Shown: positions 11,743-22,905, counted from the first letter of the stretch. The stretch: DNA of 64,000 nt from Prorocentrum cordatum (GCA_963575745.1 CAUYUJ010014184.1:291001-355000), one strand, 5' to 3'. Notes: generated by a model from the letters alone, not told the origin. A program made the numbers and translations.

Positions 11743-12460
11743 GGAATGAGACAGCGGGGGAGGCTGGAGGAGTGCGCGGGAAGTGGCGGGGATGGACTGG
11801 CTGCCTGCCTGCGCGCGCTGCATCGCCTCCGCCGCCGCTTCCGTCGTCGTCGTCGTCGTCGTCGTCCTCGTCGCCGTCGGCGTCGTCGTCGGTCGCCGTC
11901 GTCGCCGCCGTCGTCGTCGCCGTGGTCGACGTCGCCGTGGTCGTGGTCGTCGTCGTCGCCGCCGCCGCCGCCGTCGTCGTCGCCGTCGTCGTCGCCGTCG
12001 ACGTCGTCGTCGCCGCCGTCGTCGCCGCCGCCGTTGTCATCGTCGCCGTCGTCCTCGTTGCCGCCGAGCGGTGGCCGTCGTCGTCGAGCGGTGGCGGCAC
12101 GCCGCCGCCTGCTCCGCAGCTCCTCGGCCTCGGCCCGCTGCCGCCGCTCGCCCGCCTCCGCGGCCCGGGCCTCCTCGCAGGAACCGCGCAGCAGGGCGGC
12201 GAAGGTCTCGCACTTGCTGGGCGCCAGGGGCGCGCGCGCCCGTCGTCGCCGTCGAGCGGTGGCCGTCGTCGTCGAGCGGTGGTGGCGCTGGGGGCGCGCG
12301 TGCCCGCCGGCGGAGGACCACAACAACAGACACCTCACGGGGCAAGTCTTCGACGGTGACACGACCGCGCCCTGGACTCGACTGCGCCCTGGACTCGACC
12401 TGGCAGCCGTGAGTTTGGGCCTCCAGCCCACCATAAGGATCGCCTAGGCTTCAGGGCGCT
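11743..12460. repeat. GTC/GCC trinucleotide-rich region
   Basis: GTCGTC and GCCGTC repeats occupy 11838-12070. CGAGCGGTGGCCGTCGTCGT is repeated at about 12066 and 12257. On the minus strand 12110-12240 encodes a coil-like stretch (EEARAAEAGERRQRAEAEEL), similar in flavour to 5590-5700. Confidence 0.7.
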
Positions 12461-12461
12461 G

Positions 12462-12625
12462 GCGGAGGAGGAGGAGGAGGAGGAGGAGGAAGAGGAGGAA
12501 GAGGAGGAGGAGGAGGAGGAGGTTGAGGAGGAGAAGGAGGAGGGGAGGAGGGAGACGAGAAGAAGGAAGAGGTGAAAGCGGAGGTGCAGGAGGAGGAGAA
12601 AGAGAAGGTGCAGGGGGAGGAGGCG
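12462..12625. repeat. GAG trinucleotide array
   Basis: Pure GAG at 12462-12530, becoming impure to about 12625. Confidence 0.85.
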
Positions 12626-12629
12626 TCCG

Positions 12630-12945
12630 GGACGTCAGGAACAACAAGGAGGCCAAGGAGCATGTCGTCAACCTCCGGGAGACGAGCAACGTGCTAGAGG
12701 CCGCAAGAGAAGAGGCTGGAGATGAACTGCAGGAACTACGACAACACCTACGAGGGGCCGAGGCCGACGTCGATAACGTCCAAAGAAGCCGACCGAGCTC
12801 AGAGCAGCTAAAGGAGGATTGGAGGGTGCAAGAGGGGGTCTGCAACAGGGGGTCTTCAATGGGGGCTGAATGGCCCATGTATGCTCAATGTATCGTTCAT
12901 GTATGTGATCGGGTACGATTGGCATCCAATGCTGGCGGTCATTGA
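12630..12945 (+). other. Possible coiled-coil exon
   Basis: Downstream of the GAG array the frame ending at 12945 leaves low complexity and encodes a heptad-compatible stretch: EHVVNLRETSNVLEAAREEA, then DELQELRQHLRGAEADVD. This could be an exon of a coiled-coil protein whose neighbouring intron holds the microsatellite, or a chance extension of the array frame. No start, splice sites or homologue can be assigned. Confidence 0.3.
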
Positions 12946-13159
12946 TGGCCCGTCATTCGTGCCCGCGCGTTGCCCGCGCGGGCACGCGCGCCGTCCATCC
13001 ATTATCGTTCATGCGTGCGGGCGTTCTTGCATATTGCGTGTGGGCCGGCGAAGTGGAGTGCAAGTGTGTTTTGATTGTGCGGTTGATGATCGCGTATGTT
13101 CCCGAACGAAGACTTCTCGACCCCCAAGACAGATTTGGATTGGGCCCCGCGATTCTCCC

Positions 13160-13352
13160 AAAATGTGAATTCACATTTTCCTTTTTCCCAAAATGTGAAT
13201 TCACATTTGCCTTTTGCCCAAAATGTGAATTCACATTCTGGCCCCCTCATAAAGAATCCTACACAAAATTCCAAAATGTGAATTCACATTTTCCTTTTTC
13301 CCAAAATGTGAATTCACATGTTGCTTTTCCCCACAATGTGAATTCACATTTT
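13160..13352. repeat. Symmetric array of six 20-bp palindromes
   Basis: The perfect palindrome AAAATGTGAATTCACATTTT, or a one- to three-base variant, starts at 13160, 13190, 13220, 13273, 13303 and 13333. The spacings are 30, 30, 53, 30 and 30 bp, that is two triplets of 30-bp period around a central gap. The spacers are pyrimidine-rich (CCTTTTTCCC). The flanks are unrelated GC-rich DNA. It resembles a binding-site array; function is unknown. Confidence 0.9.
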
Positions 13353-14119
13353 GCCCTGGCCTTCAAGATCCCCCAAACTGAGGCGCAGTGTTCCGCATGT
13401 CAGATTGGCTGGGCAGATTTCGACACTCACCTTACCGCTTTCGTGTGTTCCAGCAATTTCTTTTTGCGCCCTTAGCGCGCGTTGCCTTCGTCGCCTTTCC
13501 CGAGCCCCCCGCCCCCTTGCCCCCTTTCCCCTCAAGTCTCGCGCGCGGGTGCAGGCGGGGGGCTTCAATTAGTTCCCCCGCCGAACACAGCAATCGAGGA
13601 TGCATCGCCCATTCATGGCCTTTAAAAACATCATTGCCGGGACCCTGCGCCCGACCCCCGCTTTCACCCTCCAAGAGGAGCTCGCCACCGCCATGGTCAC
13701 TCACGGCAATATTGCTACTCCTTGAACGCGTACAAAGACGAGTCACAGCGAAGCTCCACGGAACTAAGCAGGAAATGGAAAACATTAAGAAGGCCAACAT
13801 CGACCTCCCGACAATCTTGCTGTCGTGCAATCAGATGCCTACATCGTCGACGTTGAGACAGAACCGAGGGAGGCATAGTCTCCTGGGTCCGTGCCGAAGC
13901 CGTTCTGCCGCCCCCCTGGGCCGTCCTGAGGCCTGCTGGACCGTGCTGAGCACCGCTCGGGCCGTCGTGGGCCCCGCGCGGCGGGATGGGCTGGGGGGGG
14001 GCGGGGGGGGCAGAGAGCGCGTGCCGTCCTGTGGAGGTCGCGCACGGCCGCGTCCGCCGCCTCGCGGAGGCTCGCGCCCGCCTCTCGGCCGGGAAGCGCG
14101 GGCGATGAGAAGGAAGGGG
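13353..14119. other. No gene recognised
   Basis: Mixed sequence. Short frames near 13740-13860 look less repetitive, but no domain or splice structure could be defended. Confidence 0.4.
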
Positions 14120-14345
14120 AGGCGGGGGAGGAGGAGGAGGAGGAGGAGGAGGAGGAGGAGGAGGAGGAGGAGGAGGAGGAGGAGGAGGAGGGGAGGGGAG
14201 GAAAGGGGGAGGGGGAAGGGGAGGAAAGGGGGGGGATACAACTGAGGAGGAGGAGCAGGAGGAGGAGGATGAGCAGGAGGAGGAGGAGGGGGAGGAGGAG
14301 GGGAGGCAGGAGGAGGAGGAGGATGAGGAGGAGCAGGAGGAGCAA
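14120..14345. repeat. GAG trinucleotide array
   Basis: Long pure GAG at 14128-14190, then impure GAG/GAGCAG to about 14345. Confidence 0.9.
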
Positions 14346-14539
14346 GAGGAGCAGCGGACAAGAACCACGGAGCAGAGCACGAAGGCGGGCTCCCAACGGC
14401 GGCGTGCCGCTGATGCTCTGGGGGCCGTCCTGGGGCCGCCTTGGGGGCCTGTTCGGCCGTTTTGTGGCGATCTTGGTGGGCGTCGGGAAGCCGAAGAAGC
14501 GGAAAGCCTTCAGACACCTCTGACAACAAAGAAACAACA

Positions 14540-14625
14540 ACAAACACCGTGCGTCTTGGGGCCTTCTTGGAAGCCTCTTGGAGACCTCTTGGGCGGTCTT
14601 GAAGGCCTCTGGGCGTCTTGGACTC
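14540..14625 (-). repeat. CCAAGAGGCC-type degenerate array, inverted copy
   Basis: CTTCTTGGAAGCCTCTTGG, ACCTCTTGGGCGGTCTTG and CCTCTGGGCGTCTTGG are successive 12-13 bp units. They form the reverse complement of the array family found at 19055, 24541, 26000, 27590, 53262 and 60885. Confidence 0.6.
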
Positions 14626-14774
14626 AACCGCACGCGCCGCCGCGCAGCGCTGCCCGCCCGACCGCCGCGGCGCCGCGCGCCCGCCCGCGCACGGCCGCAG
14701 CAGCGATAACGCCATACGCCGGCGATGGTAGCTCCGAAGTTAGGGGAAAGGGAGGGAAAGGGAGGGGGTGCTTC

Positions 14775-14945
14775 TCCTCCTCCTCCTCCTCCTCTTCCTT
14801 CTCTTCCTCCTCCTCCTCCTCATCCTCCTCCTCCTCTTCCTCCTCCTCCTCCTCCTTCTCGTCCTCCTCATCCTCCCCCTTCCTCCCCTCCTCCTCCTCC
14901 TCTTCCTCCTCCTCCTCCTCCTCTTCCTCCTCCTCCTCCTCCTGC
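14775..14945. repeat. CTC trinucleotide array
   Basis: CTC with TTC and CAT interruptions. No gene. Confidence 0.9.
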
Positions 14946-15111
14946 TACTCCTCCGGCTCTACCTATTCCCCTTCCTATGCCAAGCCTCCTGGGTGGCCCC
15001 CGTCGCCATGGCTGGACCCGCCTCATGGGCATGGATCGGACAAAGCTGGCGCCAGAGCTGCGGGCCTCGAGGGGCGCGCTTTACCTACAATCAAAACGTG
15101 TATTAAGGACG

Positions 15112-15255
15112 GGTGGTAAGGACGCAAGACCCTTGGAGGCCGAACTTGGATTTTTGGGGCGGGGGGCGGCCAGTGAAAACGGCGAAGGACGGGCCGCAGA
15201 GGCAAGGACTCAAGGGTACCCTAGATGAAGGCACGCGTCCTTACTAGGCGCGTTG
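15112..15255. mobile_element. MITE-like element family M6, copy a
   Basis: It begins GTAAGGACGCAAGACCCTTG and ends GCGTCCTTACTAGGCGCGTT. It shares GGCAAGGACTCAAGGGTACCC and GGACGGGCCG with 36021-36186 and 46919-47082. The ends are short inverted repeats (TAAGGA/TCCTTA). Confidence 0.6.
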
Positions 15256-16227
15256 ACTGTACTCAGGAACGAGCTCTGCGCCACACTGAACCTTAGTTAA
15301 AACGACCTTCAACATGCAGGCGCTCCACGCAGCAATAGTGGCCTACACTGCCCCGCAAAAGGCACCCCCGTCGGCCCCCGAATAAAAGTGCTGCGTGAGG
15401 ACACGGGGGAGGATGAGGATCGATGATCGACGTCTGCGTTTTCACCATTTCCGAGCTGGTCTATCACGACGCAGTGGGCACCAGAGCACTGCCTGGGGGT
15501 GACAGGGCAGTTGGCTGCGCACCCCATGTTTGAAGCAGCCTGGGAATTCGGCGTGCCGTCGGCAGTGCAGACGAATATTCGTCTCGATAAGCTGATTATG
15601 TTAGCTCGAATTGCCTTTTGCTGATGTTCCAAGCCGTTCGCGCCCTCATGTTTGCGGCTGGGTTCTTTCCGACATTCTCAACGCAGCACTCTCCAGGACA
15701 GGTAAGAAGATGTGATTTGGGGAGCAATATTCTTGCACATGCGAAAAACTTGAGGGATCCACGACCCCAGTAAGGAACATGAGTCACACTTTCTTCTGAC
15801 GCGCGTGCAACACTCTCCCTGTGCTTGGCTGCCTCAGCTAGATCATGCACGTCCTGCGTATCCTCCTCCTGTTTGTCCTGCTCCCTCTGCTGCTCCTCCT
15901 CCACCTCCTCCTTTCCCCCCTCCTCCTCGTCATCATGTTTCTCCTCCTCTTCCTCCTCATCCTTGCTTCCTCTTCTTCCGACCTCCTTTGTTCCCCCCCT
16001 CCTCCTGGCCATCTTCCTGCCTGCACCTTCCTTATCCTCATCGTCATCTCCCTTCTGCACGGCGGCGCCTGTCACCTGTTAGGTCATTCGGCTGCACTGT
16101 CACCCCCTTGTTCCTCCTCCTCCTCCTCCTCCTCCTCCTCCTCCTCCTCCTCCTCCTTGTTCTCCACCAAATCAGTCGGCATCTTCGATCAGACGCGCTA
16201 CCCCGTCTTCTTATTCTCCTCCTGCGC
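15256..16227. other. No gene assigned; CTC arrays and possible coil
   Basis: Non-repetitive sequence at 15260-15840 carries no recognised domain. CTC-rich sequence follows, with a pure tract at 16108-16160. The minus strand at 15800-15900 encodes the acidic, coil-like EEDTQDVHDLAEAAKHRESV, whose status is uncertain. Confidence 0.35.
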
Positions 16228-16249
16228 GTCGTCGTCGTCGTCGTCGTCG

Positions 16250-16315
<66 letters not shown>

Positions 16316-16364
16316 ACACCATCATCATTATCATCATCATCATCACCATCGCCATCAGTACCAC

Positions 16365-16396
<32 letters not shown>

Positions 16397-16790
16397 ACAA
16401 CATCATCAGCATCATCAACATCATCATCACTGTCATTGTCATTAACATCAGGATCATCCTTATAATAATCGTGATCTTGATCCTGATCCCGATCCTCGTC
16501 ATCATCGTCGTCGTCATCTTCTTCATCATCACCATCATCATCACCATCACAGTCACCATAATCATCGACGCCATCGTCGTCGACGTCACCACCTCTACCA
16601 TCATTATCAGCGTCATCACCACCATTCACTTTCACGGTCATCACCACCATCTTCCTCATCATCACCAGCAGAATCGTCATCGTCGCCGTCTCCTTCATCC
16701 TCCTCGTCCTCATTATCATCATCACCATCACCATCATCGTCATCATCATCACCAACACAAACATCATTCGTTATTCATCAACTTCACGCT
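16228..16790. repeat. CAT/ATC microsatellite array
   Basis: GTCGTC passes into pure ATC and then imperfect ATC/ACC repeats up to 16790. It directly abuts the decayed RT segment on its right. Met-, Asp- and Ile-rich frames are array artefacts. Confidence 0.9.
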
Positions 16791-16799
16791 TCCCGTTGC

Positions 16800-18420
16800 C
16801 TCAGGCTGATGTCGTTGAACCAGATCATGGGGCTGATGGCCGGCGCTTCGTTGATGTGCTTGGTAACCGTGATGTAGACTAAGGTTTTGCCGCGTTGTTG
16901 CTGTGTCTTGATCGCGCCAATAGAGGTTTACCTGCGAGGGTCCTCTCGTTGTCACAGGCCTCTTGCCTTAGCATGCGCGTCGTCATGTGCTGCAGCATCG
17001 ACATAGCCAAGATCCTTGGTGGGAGCTGATAGTACTGCGCCGCCTCCGCTGCGTACTCTAACTCCGAGCTGTCGTAGAACCTCTCGATATCTATGATGCC
17101 TCCCGCTGTTGTCGCGCCCATGGTTTCCGTCGTCTTATCTGAAATCACTCGTAGCACTGCTTCCCTGAGGCAGCTTTGCCATGGTACAGCGGCGTCCCAT
17201 GGCAAGTTGATCTGTTTCACCCAGTCTCGCACTGGTTCGCGGTTGAGTAGTTCGCAGCAGCGGCCAAACCAGCTCAGTAAAGCCAGTGCTCTATCTCCTC
17301 CCGTGGTCATCGAGTGATGTCCTTGGTTGGCCATCTCCGTTGGGCTCCAGCATCACGATGGCCTCCAGAATGTGCCACGGCCAGGCCAACGCCTTCTCGC
17401 CCGCGCTGTACATGTTGACGACTTCCATTCTTCCTTTCCTCGGGAGACTCCTGAGGTCGGGCACATCTGGTCGATGCCTTTCCCCTCGTTTGGAGTCCCT
17501 TGGATAACTTGGTCCATGTTCTCCAAGGTCCAAGCTTGTACCGGAGTGCTGTCGGCTGCTCGCCGAAGTCGTTGAAGTAGTTCGATGTCTTTCTCGTCGC
17601 GTTCTTAGTCCCAGATGCTCTCGAATATATCCTGCTCTGCGTTGATCTCGCCCACTGGCGACTGTCGTTTCCTCATCTCGTGTACGATCTCCTCATCGTA
17701 ACGCTTGGCGTCTTTTTTGTGACTCTGTGCACGATTCCTAGGCGTTCTTCGCCGTGCTGGCCAGCCACTTGGTTGACGCATTGCGTCCTTTTCTAAGTCT
17801 GTTTTTGGTGCTTGCTTGGCCTGCTGTTGCCCCGCTTGATCCTTCGTCCTTGCGATGATGTGCACGCCGTGCGCGCTTGCCTGCTACTGCCTGTGCCTCC
17901 CCCATGTTGGCGTCTGCTCGCCGTTTTGTTCCTCGTTCCCCTCGCTTCTCGTCCTCTGACTCTGTCACATCACCCCTGGCTTACAGCGCGCGCCGCTATG
18001 ACTCGCTGCTGCTTGTTCGAGCTACATGCGTTCTCCACGCGGCATTTTTTTTCAAGCCGTGCCGGTCGCGGGCTTGGTCCATTGTTGCATTGTTTTTTGG
18101 AGCGCTCTATGAAAGCACAGACGCGTGAGCTTCCAGATGTTCTTGTGTAGTCTTGCTGTCGGTGACGCCGCCTTTCCTAACGGAGAAAACTTTTCAGCGC
18201 GAACGACCGGCATGTCTTATCCGCATTGCTCTGCATCTCGAAGCCATTGTTTCAATTCCTGAGTTGCCGCAAGGCGTCCCAGGTGTTCGCCGTACGGTGC
18301 CACCAATCAGCCTGGTAGTCCGCAAAGCGTGGGGAACGTGGGACGTGCTTCTTCATTTTCTTAGTCCACGGCCCTGAGGAGGGGACCCACCTTTGTAACG
18401 CCGGATTCGTCGCACATGAA
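16800..18420 (-). pseudogene. LINE fragment: linker region plus N-terminal half of reverse transcriptase
   Basis: On the minus strand the best segment (17334-16879) encodes an RT fingers/palm region with DWVKQINLPWDAAVPWQSCL and GGIIDIERFYDSSELEYAAE, where DIERFYDS corresponds to the first catalytic-Asp motif. It is preceded in another frame (17533-17291) by AWPWHILEAIVMLEPNGDGQ, the motif where LINE RTs show a proline/lysine-rich strand. Further upstream, 18420-17590 contains broken frames with Trp- and Arg-rich pieces such as YQADWWHRTANTWDALRQLR, resembling the linker between endonuclease and RT. Several frameshifts and stops show it is dead. A degenerate WFNDISLR in a third frame near 16815-16840 may be the remains of the YxDD site, immediately before the microsatellite. 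Confidence 0.6.
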
Positions 18421-18446
18421 AAACGTGCGCGGAGGGGGGACCCAAC

Positions 18447-18590
18447 ATGATGTTGACGACGACGACGACGACGACGACAGCGACGACGATGGAGATGATG
18501 ACGATGATGATGTTGGTGTTGACGATGATGATGACGATGATGATGAGGATGATGATGATGATGGTGAGGATGGGGATGAGGAAAGACCAC
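18447..18590. repeat. GAC/GAT trinucleotide array
   Basis: GAC repeats grade into GATGATG. On the plus strand the array runs straight into RT thumb-like coding sequence at 18590, and the Asp-rich frame continues from it. Confidence 0.9.
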
Positions 18591-18842
18591 ATCAACTCAC
18601 TACGCGACCAACTCCACGACAACAACTTACCGATGGCGGACAAGTCGATGGTGTCCGTCCACACGACCCAAAGCACCAACTACATAGTAAAGAGGCTGGC
18701 CAAGCGCAACATCGAGGTAGAGGCGTTACGCCAAGGGCGTGACCTCGGTCTTGATCGAGCGGCAAAAATGACGATGGCTAGGAAGAAACACAAACCGATA
18801 ACAGAAAAACAAGAAACCGCTTCCGCCTCGTCGGGAAGAAAA

Positions 18843-19397
18843 TCCGCCGATCCGGCGTGTGAGTTTCAAGGAGTCTCAGCTACAGCCTCGAGGCTGAGCC
18901 TCAGCCTCTGGGGGGGTTGCCGGGGTGGCTCTGCCGGGGAAGGGGGGGTGGGGGGGGGGGGTGCGAGTTTCCGGCGGATGCGTTTTTTGACACCCCTCAC
19001 AAGGATCGTGGCCTCCGAGGGGGTTCCGAACTCGAGTACCACCCCTCCCGCACCAAGAGGCTCCGAGGAGGCCTCCAAGAGGCCCCAAGGGGCGCAGAAG
19101 AGGCCCCCAAGAAGCCCCAAGAGGCTCCCAAGAGACCCCCAAGAGGCCCTCTAGTGGCCCCAAGAGGCCCAAGAGGCCCCCAAGAAGCCCCAAGAGGCGC
19201 CCAAGAGGCCCCCAGAAGTCCCAGCCAACCACGAGATCCCAACCAGCATCCATGAGGCCTCTGACCCACCACCCACGCACGGTGGCGGGATAGGCCGACG
19301 GCCACTGGATAAATGCTGAGTGAGAGGAGGGGAGGGAAAAAGAGAGGAGGGACGAGGGCGAAGAAGGATCACATCAGTCGGAGCGCCCCGGATCGGC
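18843..19397. mobile_element. Insertion in LINE remnant, flanked by short inverted repeats
   Basis: The ends are CCGCCGATCCGGCG at 18841-18855 and CCCCGGATCGGCGG at 19386-19399, which are inverse complements with one mismatch. The interior holds a CTCAGCCTC-rich stretch, a GAGGCCCCCAAGAGG degenerate array (19055-19220) and GGCCGACGGCCACTGG. It interrupts the LINE between thumb and connection, consistent with a DNA insertion, though the short ends leave other explanations open. Confidence 0.4.
19055..19220 (+). repeat. Degenerate GGCCCCCAAGAGG array
   Basis: Consecutive 11-13 bp units of the types CCAAGAGGCCCC and CCAAGAAGCCCC. The minus-strand translation is a monotonous LLGASWGPLG repeat, which is not a gene. 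Confidence 0.8.
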
Positions 19398-21110
19398 GGC
19401 ACTGGCCGAAGGCCACTACAATCAGAAAGCTGGGCACCAAGCCGGTACCACTGGTACTGGAGCAGAGAACTATAGCATATCTACTCTACGGCTGCCGTAC
19501 ATTTGGAAGCTCACCCTCGGAGCTGACGGCTATCAGAAGGCAATATAATGGTAAGGCACTGAGAAGGCCACGGACGGGAAGATGCCGACGCACACTACTC
19601 GCAGTGGAAGGGCAAGATTTCGCGCTCAGCGTATCACGAACACGATTACGAACATGGTTCGACCTATGGGCGCACATCCGGAAGTACACGCCGCAGTTCA
19701 CAAGGCGTGGCCAACCATCAACGACAATATGATTAAAGGCTCTAGCAGAGGAAGATGGAGGGAAAGACGTGGCATGGTGGGAAGCCTTACCCTGATTGGA
19801 AATTGGCTGGGACCCAACTTCACCGACGACGTGGACCGACAGCGCAGGAGACCATTGGGCAATGGGAGAAGGGCATGAAGCGAGCCCAAGAGACGTCATC
19901 AACCACATTATGAAATACGTCGAGAGGACGATTTGGAAGGAGGCGACCAAACACAGAAACGGCTAGGGCTTAGAGCAGGGGGCGGATTTCACAGACGTCA
20001 GCAAGCACCTCGAAAGGCTCAAGAAGCAGGGCACGTACCAGGAGTTTGGCGCGCTGGTGGCAGCTTATGCGTGCACGTAAGCTGGGCAAATGAACGTGGA
20101 AGTGCACGGTGGAGAAAATAACAAAATGAGCCGCAATGACCAAGACGAGTCACAACACCCGCTCGAGCGCGCGAAAGAAGGAGCTGAAGCAGTACCATCA
20201 CTCTTGCTACGAGGCATACTAGTACCACCGCGTAGTTGGACGACACCTAGGTGGTGCATGCGACACAGAAGACACCGCCGCCTTCCCTCGTGGCCGTCTG
20301 GGCAACGACGAAGTGAAATTGGTTGATACACGAACGGCGCCGCTTTGTATATGTGGAGACGGCAGCGGAGGTGAGCATACATCGGACGGCAGGTGCAGAA
20401 GATGTGGATGGGGAAGGGCAACCATGGGCAACAGCAGCACGGGCGCGATCGAAAGAAGAAAAGGCCCTCTACAAGGAAAACGACAAACCAATAACTGTGC
20501 AATGATGCACGCACTGATCGACGCCCTGGTAAAGTCAGGCGGCGACGCGGTATACTGGACTGACTCAGCGGTGCTATGCCAAGGCTGCGCGAAGCGGAGG
20601 TACCTGAACAAGGCACTCATCGGATGCAACGGCGACATGTGACACAAGTTAAGGCAAGCCTTCAAACACAGAGGCGAAGGCACCATCACCCTGAGGCACA
20701 TAGAGAGCCACCTGGAGCAATAATACACATTACTAAACATATACCCTGACCTTGCACGGAAATGCAATCGCCAAACCGAACTACTAGCAGCAGTACCGGT
20801 GGAAGAGCACAGCATACCACGGGGACAACAATATTGCTTCGACTGGGCCGACGCGGTGGGCTACTTGATCCGAATAATGATCTGCAGAGCAACGCTACAA
20901 GCGATCGGAAAGCATGCCGAAAGAAGACATCCAGGCAAACAACGGACAGTATACGCCACCACAGACATCAAGTCATGGCAGGCACTGCGGCGGCTCACCC
21001 GACACACGGCATGATACACGCGCCGAAAGCAAAAATATGGTTATGCTGGACTTGCGCGGCGAGTATGGCGAGACCAAGAGGCTGACGGAACTTAGAGAAT
21101 GAGTAAGAAA

Positions 21111-22086
21111 CAACAGGGGCCCTGCACGAGACCAGAACCTCCAAAAGCATGGGCCACGAGTTGAAGGCGATCCGCCACCACTGATGAGGCTAGGCTCGAG
21201 GCCGCGGCGACGGACGAATACTCCCTGCGCCGAAGGGTGGCGGTCGTCCGCCGCGTGACCTGCGGCAGGAAAAGCCCTGGATGCACCCAGCCCGCGGACA
21301 AGGAGCAAGGCCCTGTGGCCGAGTGCCCCGGGAGGCAGGAGCAGGACCTCGCCTGGGCAGACCCATCTTGCCGACGGATGCCGCGCCCAGGACTGGAGCA
21401 GGGCCTCTGCCAGGCTCCGCAGCCCACACAAGGCACGCTCGTTTCAGAACGAAATCCGAGGACAATCCTCCTCCCCCTCCTCGGCCTCCCCCTCCTATTC
21501 CTCCTCCTCCTCTTCCTCCTCCTCCTGCTGCTCCTCCTCCTCCTCCTCCTCCTCATCCGCCTCTTCTCCCTTCTCCTTCCCCTCCGCCTCCTCCTCCTCT
21601 TCCTTCTCCTCATTTTCCTCCTTTTCCTCTACCCCCTCCCCCCCTCCTCCTCCGCCTCCTCCTCCTTCTCCTCCTCCTCCTGCTCCTCCTGTTCCACCTC
21701 GCTCGCTCGCTCGCTCGTGAAGGCATTGGTGGTTCGCTGCCTATCCTAGAGACGGGAAGAGAAAGAGACGCGGCGACGAGGGTCCCCGGAACCCCCGACA
21801 CCGAAAGAGCAAGGGCCCAGTGCCAAAGCACCCCCCCAAGAGGGGAGACGCAAGGGAGGAAGAAAGAAGACAGGGAGAAAGGGAGGCCGCAAGGGGGGAG
21901 CACAGGCACTGAACCACCACGACACCCCAGGACAATAGGCCCCCAAGGGCCAGGCCGCAGGCCAGGAGCCAGAAAAACGAGCCACGTTCAGCAAGCGACC
22001 AGCGCCGAAACCAACCGCAACGCGCCGACTGGGCAGCTGCTACCAGGCGGCCCTCACAACTTGAGGCTGACGCTCGGCACTCCAGG
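21111..22086. other. No gene recognised; CTC array
   Basis: CTC-rich sequence occupies 21465-21700. The flanks (21230-21450 and 21740-22060) are non-repetitive but carry no recognisable domain. Confidence 0.4.
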
Positions 22087-22905
22087 CTACCAAGTTACTG
22101 TCACTTTCCAAGTGCCTGCGATGTGCTTGCAACTACTGTACCCTAGCATCTGGATCTTGGCTACGAATGGCAAGAACATGCTATGCAATACCTCTTGGTA
22201 TGGAATCGGCTCTCCAGGGGTCCATATGGCCTCCACGCCGCGAACTGCATATATCCAGCTTTCCTCCAGAACCTCCTTGCCAAAGGACTCGACGATATAG
22301 CAGGAGTCCTTCAGCACTTTCTTCGGGAACTCCTCGATCGCCCTGGACAGCGCCTCAAAGGAGACCGTCGCCTGGGACACGTCCTCCTTCTCAGCTATCT
22401 GGGCGCACTCATACTGAAACATGGCCACGGCTCGGGCTAGCAGCAGCTCCTTGTGCTCGAACCATTTGGTGGCCTTGGTCTTTCTCTCCCAAGTGTGCGC
22501 TGTCGAGGAGGCTCCCGCCTCCGCAGCTGCCGAAGGCATGTCCTCCGCCTCTGGAGCGGACGAACACGGGCTGGACCTTGGAGAACGAGCCCTGCTCGGG
22601 AGAGGCGTGCCACGCCGCACACGGCCATGAAGAGGCAGCCCACGACGGAAGGGGCTCCCACCTTCGCACGATGGTGTGAACTCCGGAGCGTCATGTCGTA
22701 GCAGCGCTGGCTTATGCGGGGTGAACCACATGCAAATTTCCATGGTCCCGTCTGTGTGTTTGTGTCCACGATCGACCACAGAAAATGAAGAAACGAGTTG
22801 GCGCAAGAACTGCACTTGCTCAACACCGTGGGTCGTGAACAACACGCATGGGGGCTGCCCGGTCTCGCGGATGATAATCTTTACCTTCAACTTGCCTGAG
22901 TCCGC
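22087..22905 (-). CDS. Hypothetical protein, probable host exon
   Basis: A long minus-strand frame with normal amino-acid composition ends at a stop at 22087. The N-terminal part reads SGKLKVKIIIRETGQPPCVL followed by HGVEQVQFLRQLVSSFSVVD. It is followed by a Pro/Ser/Arg-rich linker of about 60 residues and a C-terminal helical part with AMFQYECAQIAEKEDVSQAT, AIEEFPKKVLKDSCYIVESF and YQEVLHSMFLPFVAKIQMLG. I do not recognise a family. The start is not assigned: a CTCAG at about 22902 on the minus strand could be a splice acceptor, so this may be the last exon of a longer gene. The next upstream DNA is a GAG array, as would fit a repeat-filled intron. It could alternatively be part of an unfamiliar mobile element. 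Confidence 0.4.
   Translation of the reverse strand, partial: ADSGKLKVKIIIRETGQPPCVLFTTHGVEQVQFLRQLVSSFSVVDRGHKHTDGTMEICMWFTPHKPALLRHDAPEFTPSCEGGSPFRRGLPLHGRVRRGTPLPSRARSPRSSPCSSAPEAEDMPSAAAEAGASSTAHTWERKTKATKWFEHKELLLARAVAMFQYECAQIAEKEDVSQATVSFEALSRAIEEFPKKVLKDSCYIVESFGKEVLEESWIYAVRGVEAIWTPGEPIPYQEVLHSMFLPFVAKIQMLGYSSCKHIAGTWKVTVTW

Larger units (their letters stand above)
18590..21110 (+). pseudogene. LINE fragment: RT C-terminal half and RNase H
   Basis: The plus strand encodes, in broken frames, the part of a LINE downstream of the RT catalytic site. A thumb-like region (18590-18840) has LAKRNIEVEALRQGRDLGLD. A connection region (19390-19735) has RTIAYLLYGCRTFGSSPSEL. An RNase H region (20310-20735) has DAVYWTDSAVLCQGCAKRRY, with the third-strand Asp in WTDS. 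It continues past an in-frame TGA at 20640-20642 as TITLRHIESHLEQ, the helix bearing the last catalytic residues. A tail frame lies at 20762-21014. The thumb and connection are separated by a 555-bp insertion (18843-19397). Stops and shifts make it inactive. Confidence 0.6.

Noticed and set aside
13160-13352. CRISPR array
   Set aside because: Repeats are perfect palindromes with 10-bp low-complexity spacers and a eukaryotic context; no cas genes.
18866-19305. Minus-strand LLGASWGPLG repeat proteins
   Set aside because: The same translation appears at every GGCCCCCAAGAGG array in unrelated contexts, so it reflects DNA repeat structure rather than a gene.
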